From the NCBI RefSeq assembly GCF_003012705.1, contig NZ_PXYL01000021.1, forward strand, positions 1 to 64,000: a DNA stretch of 64,000 nt, in the 5' to 3' direction. Below are positions 27,124 through 35,405 of the stretch, piece by piece. The position numbers and the translations under genes are program-made. Position 1 is the stretch's first letter; every line of letters begins with the position of its first letter. Below the pieces are notes generated by a model. It searched no databases, was not told the DNA's origin, and was given only the letters and a program-made list of their open reading frames with translations. This stretch comes from Pseudaminobacter soli (ex Li et al. 2025). Lineage in GTDB: Bacteria > Pseudomonadota > Alphaproteobacteria > Rhizobiales > Rhizobiaceae.

Positions 27124-27630
27124 ATGACCCGGATCGTCGCCCAATCGCTCACCCGCGAAAACTTCGCCGAATTCGGCGAGGTCATCGAGGCCGAAGGCGC
27201 GCATCACTATCCGATCAACGCTGGAAAATGCGAGCGCTACCACGCGCTCGCCACCGCCGAGGCCGCGGGGCCGAACTGCCGCGTCATCCTCAACATCTTC
27301 AAGGGAACGCCCTATGCCTTCCCGCTGAAACTGACGATGGTCGAGCGCCATCCCTTCGGCAGCCAGGCCTTTGTCCCGCTCTCGCCGCGCCCGTTCCTGG
27401 TCGTCGTCTGCCACGACACTGCGGAAGGCCCGGGCACCCCGCACGCCTTCATCACCCGGCCCGGCCAGGGCGTGAACTATCCGCGCAACCTCTGGCACGG
27501 CGTGCTGACACCGATCGGCGAGCCGCAGGATTTTCTCGTGGTCGACCGCGCCGGCGACGGGGTCAATCTGGAAGAGTTCTTCTTCCCCGAGCCCTATGAG
27601 ATCGTGCTTCCGGAAGGATCTCAGCCATGA
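27124..27630 (+). CDS. allA: ureidoglycolate lyase
   Basis: A 168-residue enzyme that splits ureidoglycolate into glyoxylate and urea. Family features: LTRENFAEFGEVIEAEG, NIFKGTPYAFPLKLTMVERH, PFGSQAFVPLSPRPFLVVV, GQGVNYPRNLWHGVL and DFLVVDRAGDGVNLEE. The length fits AllA (about 160-170). The ATG at 27124 follows GGAAGGACGAGG. Its stop overlaps the start of the deaminase gene by four bases (ATGA). Confidence 0.93.
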   Translation: MTRIVAQSLTRENFAEFGEVIEAEGAHHYPINAGKCERYHALATAEAAGPNCRVILNIFKGTPYAFPLKLTMVERHPFGSQAFVPLSPRPFLVVVCHDTAEGPGTPHAFITRPGQGVNYPRNLWHGVLTPIGEPQDFLVVDRAGDGVNLEEFFFPEPYEIVLPEGSQP

Positions 27631-28220
27631 GCAATGCCGCGCTGATCAACCGCCTCTTCGACGTCATCGAAGACGACATCGTGCCGAAGACGGCCGAGGG
27701 CGTGGCCCATGGCAACAAGCTGTTCGGCGCGGCGATCCTGCGCAAATCCGACCAGTCGCTGGTACTGGCCGAAACCAACAACGAGCTGGAAAACCCGCTC
27801 TGGCACGGCGAAGTCCACTGCCTGAAGCGCTTTTACGAGATGCCGAAGGCCGACCGGCCGGATACCAAGGACTGCATCTTCCTCTCCACCCACGAGCCTT
27901 GCTCGCTGTGCCTGTCGGCCATCACCTGGGCCGGCTTCGACAATTTCTACTACCTGTTCAGCCACGAGGATTCGCGCGACAGCTTTGCCATCCCGCACGA
28001 CCTGAAGATCCTGAAAGAGGTCTTCACCCTCGATCCGGGCGGCTACAACGCCGAAAACGCCTACTGGAAAAGCTATTCGCTCCGCCGTCTCGTGCGCGAG
28101 TTGCCGCAAGCCGAGCGCGAGAAGCTGGACGCGCGCATCGACAGGATCGCGAAGCGCTACGACGAACTGTCCGGCGCCTACCAATCCGGCAAGGCCGACA
28201 ACGACATTCCGTTGAATTGA
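27627..28220 (+). CDS. CDA-fold zinc nucleoside/nucleobase deaminase, purine-cluster associated
   Basis: A 197-residue deaminase with zinc motif HGEVH (60-64; the usual Ala of HAE is Gly) and PCSLC (91-95), where His60, Cys92 and Cys95 bind zinc and Glu62 is the proton shuttle. It is translationally coupled to allA by a four-base overlap, so it belongs to the purine operon. Possible substrates are guanine, adenine-type bases, or a ureide or pterin side product. A cytosine deaminase or tRNA deaminase role is less supported because of this context. The specific reaction is unknown. Confidence 0.75.
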   Translation: MSNAALINRLFDVIEDDIVPKTAEGVAHGNKLFGAAILRKSDQSLVLAETNNELENPLWHGEVHCLKRFYEMPKADRPDTKDCIFLSTHEPCSLCLSAITWAGFDNFYYLFSHEDSRDSFAIPHDLKILKEVFTLDPGGYNAENAYWKSYSLRRLVRELPQAEREKLDARIDRIAKRYDELSGAYQSGKADNDIPLN

Positions 28221-28223
28221 GCG

Positions 28224-28505
28224 TCAGCGCTTGCTGGCGATCTCATAGATCGCGGAGCGGTCCCGCCTGCCGACCGCGATCACCAGCACGACAAGCTCAC
28301 CGTCGATCACCTCATAGACGAGCCTATAACCGGAACTGCGCAGCTTGATCTTGTAGCGGTCCTTGGCGCCGCGCAGCTTGGCCGAGGGCACATGCGGGTT
28401 CTCGCATCGCTCTTCTAGCTTCTTGCGGAATTGCTCACGCGTGTTGGCGTCGAGCTTTTTCCACTCTTTCAGCGCCGATTCTAGGAACTCGAGCTCATAG
28501 CTCAT
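28224..28505 (-). CDS. RelE/ParE-superfamily toxin
   Basis: A 93-residue RelE-type toxin, by family an mRNA interferase: MSYELEFLESALKEWKKLD at the N-terminus, NPHVPSAKLRGAKDRYKIKL, SGYRLVYEVIDGELVVLVIA and GRRDRSAIYEIASKR at the C-terminus, with the family's basic residues in place. It overlaps the antitoxin gene by 11 bases and converges on the deaminase gene with three bases between stops. Confidence 0.9.
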   Translation of the reverse strand: MSYELEFLESALKEWKKLDANTREQFRKKLEERCENPHVPSAKLRGAKDRYKIKLRSSGYRLVYEVIDGELVVLVIAVGRRDRSAIYEIASKR

Positions 28506-28743
28506 CGAGCTTCACGCGGACGCGCTTTTCGCCCTTGCGTGCATCGGCGATCGCGTTGAGCTCTATATCCTCCAGCCGGTCCATCATCGCTTCGAAGGCC
28601 TTGGCCGGGACACAGTAGAAAGCCGGTTCGTTACGGTTGAGGATCGCCACCGGAAACCCTTCGCCGGCCGCGACGGTGCCCATTGGGTTTTTCTTCAGCT
28701 CCGAGACGCTTGCGGTCACTTCCGCGAGGATGGTGTGGGGCAT
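28495..28743 (-). CDS. RelB/Phd-YefM-type antitoxin
   Basis: An 82-residue antitoxin. Residues of the Phd/YefM type are TASVSELKKNPMGTV, VAILNRNEPAFYCVPAKAFE and a C-terminal toxin-binding tail ARKGEKRVRVKLDEL. Two ATG codons are possible (28743 and 28767); each has an AAGG-like site upstream, and the shorter form fits the family better. It is the first gene of a toxin-antitoxin operon, so it probably autorepresses through the AT-rich sequence just upstream. Confidence 0.88.
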   Translation of the reverse strand: MPHTILAEVTASVSELKKNPMGTVAAGEGFPVAILNRNEPAFYCVPAKAFEAMMDRLEDIELNAIADARKGEKRVRVKLDEL

Positions 28744-28921
28744 GGCATGATCCTTTACAGGCACCATAATTAATACCTTTAACAGGTCTTTTCAATCAGC
28801 GCCAAGGTAACGGCAAATTCCGCCGATCAAGCCGCAAACAGCAATGCGAGCGACGTTCCTTCGCCTTGCCTAGCGGCAACCGGATGTGCCTCTATGCGTG
28901 CAATCTAGGAGAGAGGCATTC

Positions 28922-30904
28922 ATGAAAACCGTCACCGAATTTCCGCGCAAGGTCGTCGAACATCCCGACATGGGGCTCGTCATGCCCGACGGCTGCCGGC
29001 TGTCGGCGCGCGTCTGGATGCCGGAGGATGCCGAGCGGAACCCGGTGCCGGTGATTCTCGAGCACCTGCCCTACCGCAAGCGCGACGGCACCACGGCGCG
29101 CGATTCGCTCACCCATCCCTACCTCGCCGGCCATGGCTATGCCTGCATCCGTGTCGACATGCGCGGCAATGGCGATTCCGAAGGGCTGATGGAGGACGAA
29201 TATTCCGAGCAGGAATGGCAGGATGCCTGCGACGTCATCGCATGGGCGGCGGCGCAGCCCTGGTGCAACGGCAATGTCGGCATGATGGGCATTTCCTGGG
29301 GTGGCTTCAATTCGCTGCAGGTGGCGGCCAAGCAGCCGCCGGCGCTGAAGGCCATCATCACGCTCTGCTCCACGACCGACCGCTACGCCGACGACATCCA
29401 CTACAAGGGCGGCTGCCTGCTGAACGAGAATTTCGGCTGGGCCTCGACCATGCTGTCCTACTCCTCGCGCTCGCCCGATCCGGCGCTGGTCGGCGACAAA
29501 TGGCGCGAGATGTGGCTGCACCGGCTCGAAAGCCAGCCCTTCCTGGCCCGGACGTGGTTCGGCCACCAGCGCCGCGACGCCTATTGGAAGCGCGGCTCGG
29601 TCTGCGAGGACTATTCCGCCATCCAGGCGGCCGTGCTCTCCATCGGCGGCTGGCACGACGGCTACCGCAACACCATCTCGCACCTCGTCTCCAACATCTC
29701 CGCGCCGGTGAAGGGCATCGTCGGTCCGTGGATCCACAAATACCCGCATTTCGCGGCCCCCAAGCCGGCGATCGGCTTCCTGCAGGTGGCGCTGCGCTGG
29801 TGGGATCGCTGGCTGAAGGGCGTCGAGAACGGCGCCGAGAACGATCCGGCCTACCGCGCCTGGGTGATGGACAGCGTGCGCCCGAGCCGCTGGCATGACG
29901 AGCGGCCGGGCCGCTGGATCTCCGAATCTCAATGGCCCTCGCCTCGCATCGAAACCCGCGAGATCGAGCTCCTGGCGATCACCGCAGCGCCCGCGCTCGT
30001 CGCCTCGCCGCAGGATTGCGGCCTCACCGGTGGCGAATACTTCCCCTTCACCTATGGCCCCGAACTCCCCGGCGACCAGCGCGGCGACGACGCCCGCTCG
30101 GTCTGTTTCGACCAGCCGGTGCAGGCCGAAGCCATCGACATCGTCGGCGCGCCGGAAGTGCTGGTGCGCTTTGCGTCGGACAAGCCGCAAGCCAATATCG
30201 CTGTGCGCCTGTGCGACGTGCATCCCGACGGCGCATCCGAGCTGATCTCCTACGGCGTGCTCAACCTCACCCACCGCAACAGCCACGAATTCCCGGAGAA
30301 GCTGACGCCCGGCGAGGTCGTCGCGGCGCGCGTCGTGCTCGACCAGTGCGCCTACCGCCTGCCGGCCGGCCACCGCCTGCGCGTTGCCGTGTCCACCGCC
30401 TACTGGCCGGCCATCTGGCCCTCGCCCGAGCCGGTGCGGCTCGAACTCTCCGAGGCAAAGCTGTCCCTGCCGGTGCGGCCGCTCGCCAAGGGCGACGAGG
30501 CCAGCTTCCCGGAACCGGAAGCGGCAGCGCCCTGGGCGATCGAGACGCTGCGTGACTCCAGCTCGGAACGCCATATCGATCGCGACGAGAAAACCGGCAC
30601 GGTCACGCTCTCCATCACCGACGATTTCGGCGAGGTTCGCGACCTCGACCACGGCCTCGTCAGCGGCAGCATCGTGCGCGAAAAATGGACCATCCATCCC
30701 GACGATCCGCTGTCGGCGCGCGGCGAGACCCACTGGACCGACGTCATGTCGCGAAATGAATTTTCGCTGCGTACCGAGACCCGCTCGCGCATGCATTCCG
30801 ACGCCAAAAACTTCTACTTCGAGGCCAGGATCGAGGCTTACGAGGGAAGCAAATTGGTGTTCGAGCGCGATTACCGGGAGGAAATTCCACGCGACCACAT
30901 TTGA
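28922..30904 (+). CDS. CocE/NonD-family alpha/beta hydrolase
   Basis: A 660-residue serine hydrolase of the X-Pro dipeptidyl-peptidase/cocaine-esterase family (peptidase S15). The N-terminal part shows GLVMPDGCRLSARVWMP, YACIRVDMRGNGDSEG and the nucleophile motif GISWGG with Ser125. The C-terminal jelly-roll (PepX_C) follows from about residue 310. No signal peptide is seen, so it acts in the cytoplasm. It is 154 bases upstream of a peptide-type ABC transporter, which suggests that it hydrolyses an imported peptide, amide or ester. Substrate unknown. An AGGAGAG site precedes the ATG. Confidence 0.9.
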   Translation: MKTVTEFPRKVVEHPDMGLVMPDGCRLSARVWMPEDAERNPVPVILEHLPYRKRDGTTARDSLTHPYLAGHGYACIRVDMRGNGDSEGLMEDEYSEQEWQDACDVIAWAAAQPWCNGNVGMMGISWGGFNSLQVAAKQPPALKAIITLCSTTDRYADDIHYKGGCLLNENFGWASTMLSYSSRSPDPALVGDKWREMWLHRLESQPFLARTWFGHQRRDAYWKRGSVCEDYSAIQAAVLSIGGWHDGYRNTISHLVSNISAPVKGIVGPWIHKYPHFAAPKPAIGFLQVALRWWDRWLKGVENGAENDPAYRAWVMDSVRPSRWHDERPGRWISESQWPSPRIETREIELLAITAAPALVASPQDCGLTGGEYFPFTYGPELPGDQRGDDARSVCFDQPVQAEAIDIVGAPEVLVRFASDKPQANIAVRLCDVHPDGASELISYGVLNLTHRNSHEFPEKLTPGEVVAARVVLDQCAYRLPAGHRLRVAVSTAYWPAIWPSPEPVRLELSEAKLSLPVRPLAKGDEASFPEPEAAAPWAIETLRDSSSERHIDRDEKTGTVTLSITDDFGEVRDLDHGLVSGSIVREKWTIHPDDPLSARGETHWTDVMSRNEFSLRTETRSRMHSDAKNFYFEARIEAYEGSKLVFERDYREEIPRDHI

Positions 30905-30950
30905 CCTACCGGCTTCGATATCCTAAAAGCGACACATCATCATTTGCGTC

Positions 30951-30962
30951 GCGACATGTCGC
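30951..30962. promoter_or_regulatory. 12-base palindrome upstream of the first binding-protein gene
   Basis: GCGACATGTCGC is a perfect palindrome about 97 bases before the start of the first substrate-binding protein. It overlaps a 17-base segment (30,956-30,972) that recurs with two changes at 32,732-32,748 before the second binding-protein gene. The recurrence supports a regulatory site carried along with the gene duplication; the regulator is unknown. Confidence 0.35.
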
Positions 30963-31058
30963 AATCTGCCTTACGTGAGGGCAAGCGGACCTCCACTATC
31001 CCCTCCGGGACGGTGGAGGAGCATCGCCCGTCTGGACGACATGCAAGGAGGAGAAGTC

Positions 31059-32648
31059 TTGTCGGCTGAACTCGAATATCTGGGCCGGCGCGTCGCCGCC
31101 GGCAAGCTCAACCGCCGTGATTTTCTCGGCCGTGCCGCGGCACTTGGTATCGGTGCCGCATTTGCCAATACGCTTCTGACGAGCGCCGTGCGCGCTGCCG
31201 GCCCGGTCAAGGGCGGCGCGCTCAAGGCCGGCCTGCAGGGCGGCGAATCGACCGACGGCCTCGACCCGGCCGCCATCAACAACCAGGTCACCGGCGCGTT
31301 TGCGCGCTGCTGGGGCGAAAAGCTCATCGACATCGATGAGAACGGCAAGATCGTCCACCGGCTGGCCGAAGAATATGGTTCTTCGCCGGACGCCAAGACC
31401 TGGACCTTCAAGATCCGCAAGGGCGTGACCTTCCACAACGGCAAGGAGCTCGACGCCAGCGACGTGATGGCCACCCTCGAGCGCCATGCCGGCCCCGAGA
31501 CCAAGTCGGGCGCGCTCGGCGTGCTGCGCGGCATCGACCAGATGAAGGTCGACGGCAACGACTTCGTCATCACGCTGAAGGAGGCCAATGCCGACCTGCC
31601 CTTCCTGATGTCGGACTACCACCTCATCATCCAGCCCAATGGCGGCAAGGACAATCCGCAGGCCGGCATCGGCACCGGGCCCTACAAGATCGCCTCGCAC
31701 GAGCCGGGCGTCCGCGAACTCGGCACCCGCCACGAAGGCTACTGGGATGCCGACAATGGCGGCTTCGCCGATCAGGTCGAGATCGTGGTCATCAACGATT
31801 CGACAGCCCGCATGGCGGCACTTCGCGGCGGCCAGGTGCACATGATGAACCGCGTCGAGCCCAAGATCGTCGGCTTGGTCAAGCGCATCCCCGGCATCAC
31901 CATCCAGAACGTGGCCGGCGGCGCGCACTACGTGTTCGCCATGCAGTGCAACACCGCGCCCTTCGATAACAACGATCTCCGGCTGGCGCTGAAATATGCG
32001 GTCGACCGCCAGGAGATGGTCGACAAGATCGTCGGCGGCTACGGCACGGTCGGCAACGACATCCCGGTCAACAAGTCCTACCCGCTGTTCTCGGACGATA
32101 TCGAGCAGCGCGTGTTCGATCCGGAAAAAGCCGCCTTCCACTACAAGAAGTCGGGTCACAGCGGCCCCATCCAGCTCATCACCTCCGAGGTCGCCTTCCC
32201 GGGTGCCGTCGACGCCGCCCAGCTGTTCCAGCAGAGCTGCGCCAAGGCCGGCATCCAGCTCGACGTGCAGCGCGCACCGGGCGACGGCTACTGGGCCGAG
32301 GTGTGGAACAAGAAGCCGTTCTCAGCTTCCTACTGGGTCGGCCGCCCGACGCAGGACCAGCAATATTCCACCGCCTATCTGTCGACCGCTGACTGGAACG
32401 AGACCCGCTTCAAGCGCGAGGATTTCGACAAGCTGGTGGCGGCGGCCCGCGCCGAGCTCGACGAGCCCAAGCGCAAGGCCATGTATCGCGACATCGCGCT
32501 CATGGTGCGCGACGAAGGCGGCGCCATCATCCCGATGTACAACGACTGGATCGACGCGGTCTCCGAAAAGGTCGGCGGCTACGTGCCTTATCCGTCGGGT
32601 GAGCTCATGGGCGGCCTTGCGCTGGCCAAGTGCTGGCTCACCGCCTGA
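31059..32648 (+). CDS. ABC transporter substrate-binding protein, family 5 (copy 1)
   Basis: A 529-residue periplasmic oligopeptide/dipeptide-type binding protein. The twin-arginine signal is KLNRRDFLGRAAALGIGAAF with cleavage near VRAAG. Family 5 features include WTFKIRKGVTFHNGKELDAS and DLRLALKYAVDRQEMVDKIV. The TTG at 31059 was chosen because AGGAGGAGA lies just upstream and the resulting N-terminus aligns with the second copy. An ATG 18 bases earlier would overlap that ribosome site. It is closely related throughout to the copy at 32836. Confidence 0.9.
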   Translation: MSAELEYLGRRVAAGKLNRRDFLGRAAALGIGAAFANTLLTSAVRAAGPVKGGALKAGLQGGESTDGLDPAAINNQVTGAFARCWGEKLIDIDENGKIVHRLAEEYGSSPDAKTWTFKIRKGVTFHNGKELDASDVMATLERHAGPETKSGALGVLRGIDQMKVDGNDFVITLKEANADLPFLMSDYHLIIQPNGGKDNPQAGIGTGPYKIASHEPGVRELGTRHEGYWDADNGGFADQVEIVVINDSTARMAALRGGQVHMMNRVEPKIVGLVKRIPGITIQNVAGGAHYVFAMQCNTAPFDNNDLRLALKYAVDRQEMVDKIVGGYGTVGNDIPVNKSYPLFSDDIEQRVFDPEKAAFHYKKSGHSGPIQLITSEVAFPGAVDAAQLFQQSCAKAGIQLDVQRAPGDGYWAEVWNKKPFSASYWVGRPTQDQQYSTAYLSTADWNETRFKREDFDKLVAAARAELDEPKRKAMYRDIALMVRDEGGAIIPMYNDWIDAVSEKVGGYVPYPSGELMGGLALAKCWLTA

Positions 32649-32731
32649 GACACGCCAAATACCGGCTTTTCAAAGGGTGCCGGCGTGCCGGCATCCTTTA
32701 GTCCACAGCCGCGCTGCATTTACGCCACGTA

Positions 32732-32748
32732 ATGTCGCAATTCGCCTT
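32732..32748. repeat. 17-base direct repeat shared by both binding-protein upstream regions
   Basis: The segment ATGTCGCAATTCGCCTT matches 30,956-30,972 at 15 of 17 positions. It lies about 88 bases before the second binding-protein start, close to the spacing seen for the first. It marks duplication of gene plus upstream region, or a conserved operator. Confidence 0.4.
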
Positions 32749-32835
32749 GCCGAAGACGAAATCTTCCGCGCAATATCCGCCTAACAAGCAAAACAAGACT
32801 GTTTAAAGTCATCTAACCAGAGTGAGGAACAATAT

Positions 32836-34419
32836 ATGTCCAATGAATTGGAATTCCTGAGCCATCGTGTCGCCACCGGAAAGCTCAGCCGCCGCGATTT
32901 TCTGGGTCGCGCGGCCGCCCTCGGCGTCACCGCGGCCTTCGCCAACACGCTTCTGGGCAGTGCCGCTCGCGCGGCCGGCCCGCAGAAGGGCGGCACGCTG
33001 AAGGCCGGCATGCAGGGCGGTGAATCCACCAACAGCCTCGATCCGGCTTCCTGGCAGAGCCAGGTGCCCTACAAGTTCGGCCGCCAGTGGGGCGAGCAGC
33101 TGGTGCAGATGTCGCCCGACGGCGAAGTGAAGCCCTGCCTCGCCGAAGAATGGCACGCTTCCGACGACGCCAAGGTGTGGACCTTCAAGATCCGCAAGGG
33201 CGTGCAGTTCCACAACGGCAAGGAGATGACCCCCGACGACGTTCTCGCCACCATGGAGCGCCACTCCGACGAGAACTCGAAGTCGGGCGCGCTCGGCATC
33301 ATGGGCGGCATCGACAAGATCAAGGTCGACGGCCAGAACGTGGTCTTCACGCTCAAGGACCCCAATGCCGACCTGCCCTACCTGCTGGACGACTACCACC
33401 TGATGATCCAGCCGAACGGCGGCAAGGACAATCCGGTGGCCGGCATCGGCACCGGCCCCTACAAGGTGGCGGTCAACGAGCCGGGCGTGCGCCATGTCGG
33501 CGAAAAGTTTGCCAACTACTGGCGCGATGACCGCGGCTTTGCCGACAGCATCGAGATCATCGTCATCAACGACGCCACGGCGCGCACCTCCGCGCTGCAG
33601 GGCGGCCAGGTCGACATGATCAACCGCGTCGAGCCGAAGATCGTCGATCTCATCAAGCGCGTGCCGGGCGTCACCATCCAGAACGTCGCGGGCAAGGGCC
33701 ACTACGTCTTCATCGCCCATTGCAACACCGCGCCGTTCGACAACAACGATCTGCGCCTCGCGCTGAAATACGCGCTCGACCGCGACGAGATGGTGCAGAA
33801 GATCCTGCACGGCTACGGCTCGGTCGGCAACGACACGCCGATCAACAAGGCCTATCCGCTCTTCGCGGAGATCGAACAGCGCAAGTTCGATCCGGAAAAG
33901 GCCGCCTTCCACTACAAGAAGTCCGGTCACAGCGGCTCGGTCCTGCTGCGCACCTCCGACGTCGCCTTCCCGGGCGCCATCGATGCCGCCCAGCTCTATC
34001 AGCAGAGCGCTGCCAAGGCCGGCATCACCATCGAGGTCAAGCGCGAGCCAGGCGACGGCTACTGGTCGGAAGTCTGGAACAAGCAGCCCTTCTCGGCTTC
34101 CTACTGGGGCGGTCGCCCGACGCAGGACCAGATGTACTCCACCGCCTACTATTCGAAGGCCGACTGGAACGACACCCGCTTCTTCCGCGAAGACTTCGAC
34201 AAGATGCTGTTCCAGGCCCGCGCCGAACTCGACAAGGACAAGCGCGTCGCGCTCTACAAGTCGATGGGCGAGATGGTTCGCGACGAGGGCGGCGTCATCA
34301 CGCCGATGTTCAACGACTTCATCGACGCGACCGGCCCCAAGGTCGGCGGCTGGTTCGCCGACGGCAACCAGGAAATGATGGGCGGCTACGCCCTGTCGAA
34401 GTGCTGGGTCCAGGCGTGA
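32836..34419 (+). CDS. ABC transporter substrate-binding protein, family 5 (copy 2)
   Basis: A 527-residue Tat-exported binding protein: KLSRRDFLGRAAALGVTAAF and cleavage near ARAAG. It shares long identical blocks with copy 1, such as YRDIALMVRDEGG-like YKSMGEMVRDEGG and FDPEKAAFHYKKSGHSG. It is followed after 16 bases by the permease genes, so this copy is the one physically linked to the membrane components. The two copies may widen ligand range for one permease. Ligand unknown. Confidence 0.92.
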   Translation: MSNELEFLSHRVATGKLSRRDFLGRAAALGVTAAFANTLLGSAARAAGPQKGGTLKAGMQGGESTNSLDPASWQSQVPYKFGRQWGEQLVQMSPDGEVKPCLAEEWHASDDAKVWTFKIRKGVQFHNGKEMTPDDVLATMERHSDENSKSGALGIMGGIDKIKVDGQNVVFTLKDPNADLPYLLDDYHLMIQPNGGKDNPVAGIGTGPYKVAVNEPGVRHVGEKFANYWRDDRGFADSIEIIVINDATARTSALQGGQVDMINRVEPKIVDLIKRVPGVTIQNVAGKGHYVFIAHCNTAPFDNNDLRLALKYALDRDEMVQKILHGYGSVGNDTPINKAYPLFAEIEQRKFDPEKAAFHYKKSGHSGSVLLRTSDVAFPGAIDAAQLYQQSAAKAGITIEVKREPGDGYWSEVWNKQPFSASYWGGRPTQDQMYSTAYYSKADWNDTRFFREDFDKMLFQARAELDKDKRVALYKSMGEMVRDEGGVITPMFNDFIDATGPKVGGWFADGNQEMMGGYALSKCWVQA

Positions 34420-34435
34420 GTCCGGCCCTGCACAG

Positions 34436-35392
34436 ATGGCTTCGCTCTTGAAACTGGTGGCCCAGCGCATTGCGCTGGGCCTGCTCCTGCTGCTCGCCGT
34501 CTCGGTTCTGATCTTCGTTGGCACGCAGATCCTGCCGGGCGACGTGGCGCAGTCCATCCTTGGTCAATCCGCAACGCCCCAGGCGCTTGCCAACCTGCGC
34601 GAACAGCTGGGGCTGAACGACCCCGCCTATGTGCGCTACTTCCATTGGCTCTGGGGCATGCTGCATGGCGACATGGGCACCGCCCTGTCGAACGGCCAGG
34701 ACATTGCCACCTCGCTCAGCGGACGGCTCAAGAACACGCTGTTCCTCGCCTTCTGGGCGGCAATCGTCTCGGTGCCGCTGGCGATCATCCTCGGCCTCAT
34801 CGCCGTGCGCCACAAGAACGGCTTCGTCGACAAGCTCATCTCCGGCCTCACGCTGGCCTCCATCTCGCTGCCCGAATTCTTCATCGGCTACCTGCTGATC
34901 TATTTCGTGGCGGTGCAGATGCAGTGGTTCCCCAGCGTGTCGACCGTCTATGACAGCATGTCGTTTCTGGAGCGCATGAAGGCGATCGCGCTGCCGGCCG
35001 CCACGCTGACGCTTGTGGTGCTGGCGCATATGATGCGCATGACGCGTGCGGCCATCCTCAACGTCATGCAGTCGGCCTATATCGAGACGGCCGAGCTCAA
35101 GGGCCTGACGCCCTTCGAGATCATCCGCCGTCACGCCTTCCCAAATGCGATCGCGCCGATCGTCAATGTCGTGATGCTGAACCTCGCCTATCTCGTGGTC
35201 GGCGTGGTCGTGGTCGAGGTCATCTTCGTCTACCCCGGCATGGGGCAGTATCTGGTGGACCATGTCGCCAAGCGCGACGTGCCGGTGGTGCAGGCCTGCG
35301 GCCTGATCTTTGCCGCCGTCTATATCGGCCTCAACATCATCGCCGACATCACGGCCATCGTGTCCAATCCGCGCCTCAGGCATCCGAAGTAA
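34436..35392 (+). CDS. ABC transporter permease, DppB-like
   Basis: A 318-residue inner-membrane permease with six predicted helices: IALGLLLLLAVSVLIFVGTQ at the start and VVVVEVIFVYPGMGQYLVDH near the end. The EAA coupling loop reads YIETAELKGLTPFEIIRRHA. The length fits DppB/OppB. It is followed by the second permease after 13 bases. Confidence 0.93.
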   Translation: MASLLKLVAQRIALGLLLLLAVSVLIFVGTQILPGDVAQSILGQSATPQALANLREQLGLNDPAYVRYFHWLWGMLHGDMGTALSNGQDIATSLSGRLKNTLFLAFWAAIVSVPLAIILGLIAVRHKNGFVDKLISGLTLASISLPEFFIGYLLIYFVAVQMQWFPSVSTVYDSMSFLERMKAIALPAATLTLVVLAHMMRMTRAAILNVMQSAYIETAELKGLTPFEIIRRHAFPNAIAPIVNVVMLNLAYLVVGVVVVEVIFVYPGMGQYLVDHVAKRDVPVVQACGLIFAAVYIGLNIIADITAIVSNPRLRHPK

Positions 35393-35405
35393 GGGGGACG
35401 GGTAC

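Noticed and set aside
28892-30898. 668-codon minus-strand frame opposite the CocE-type hydrolase
   Set aside because: Antisense shadow; the plus strand carries the complete hydrolase with GISWGG.
32809-34557. 582-codon minus-strand frame opposite the second binding protein
   Set aside because: Antisense shadow; composition is Val/Asp/His/Arg-biased with no motif.
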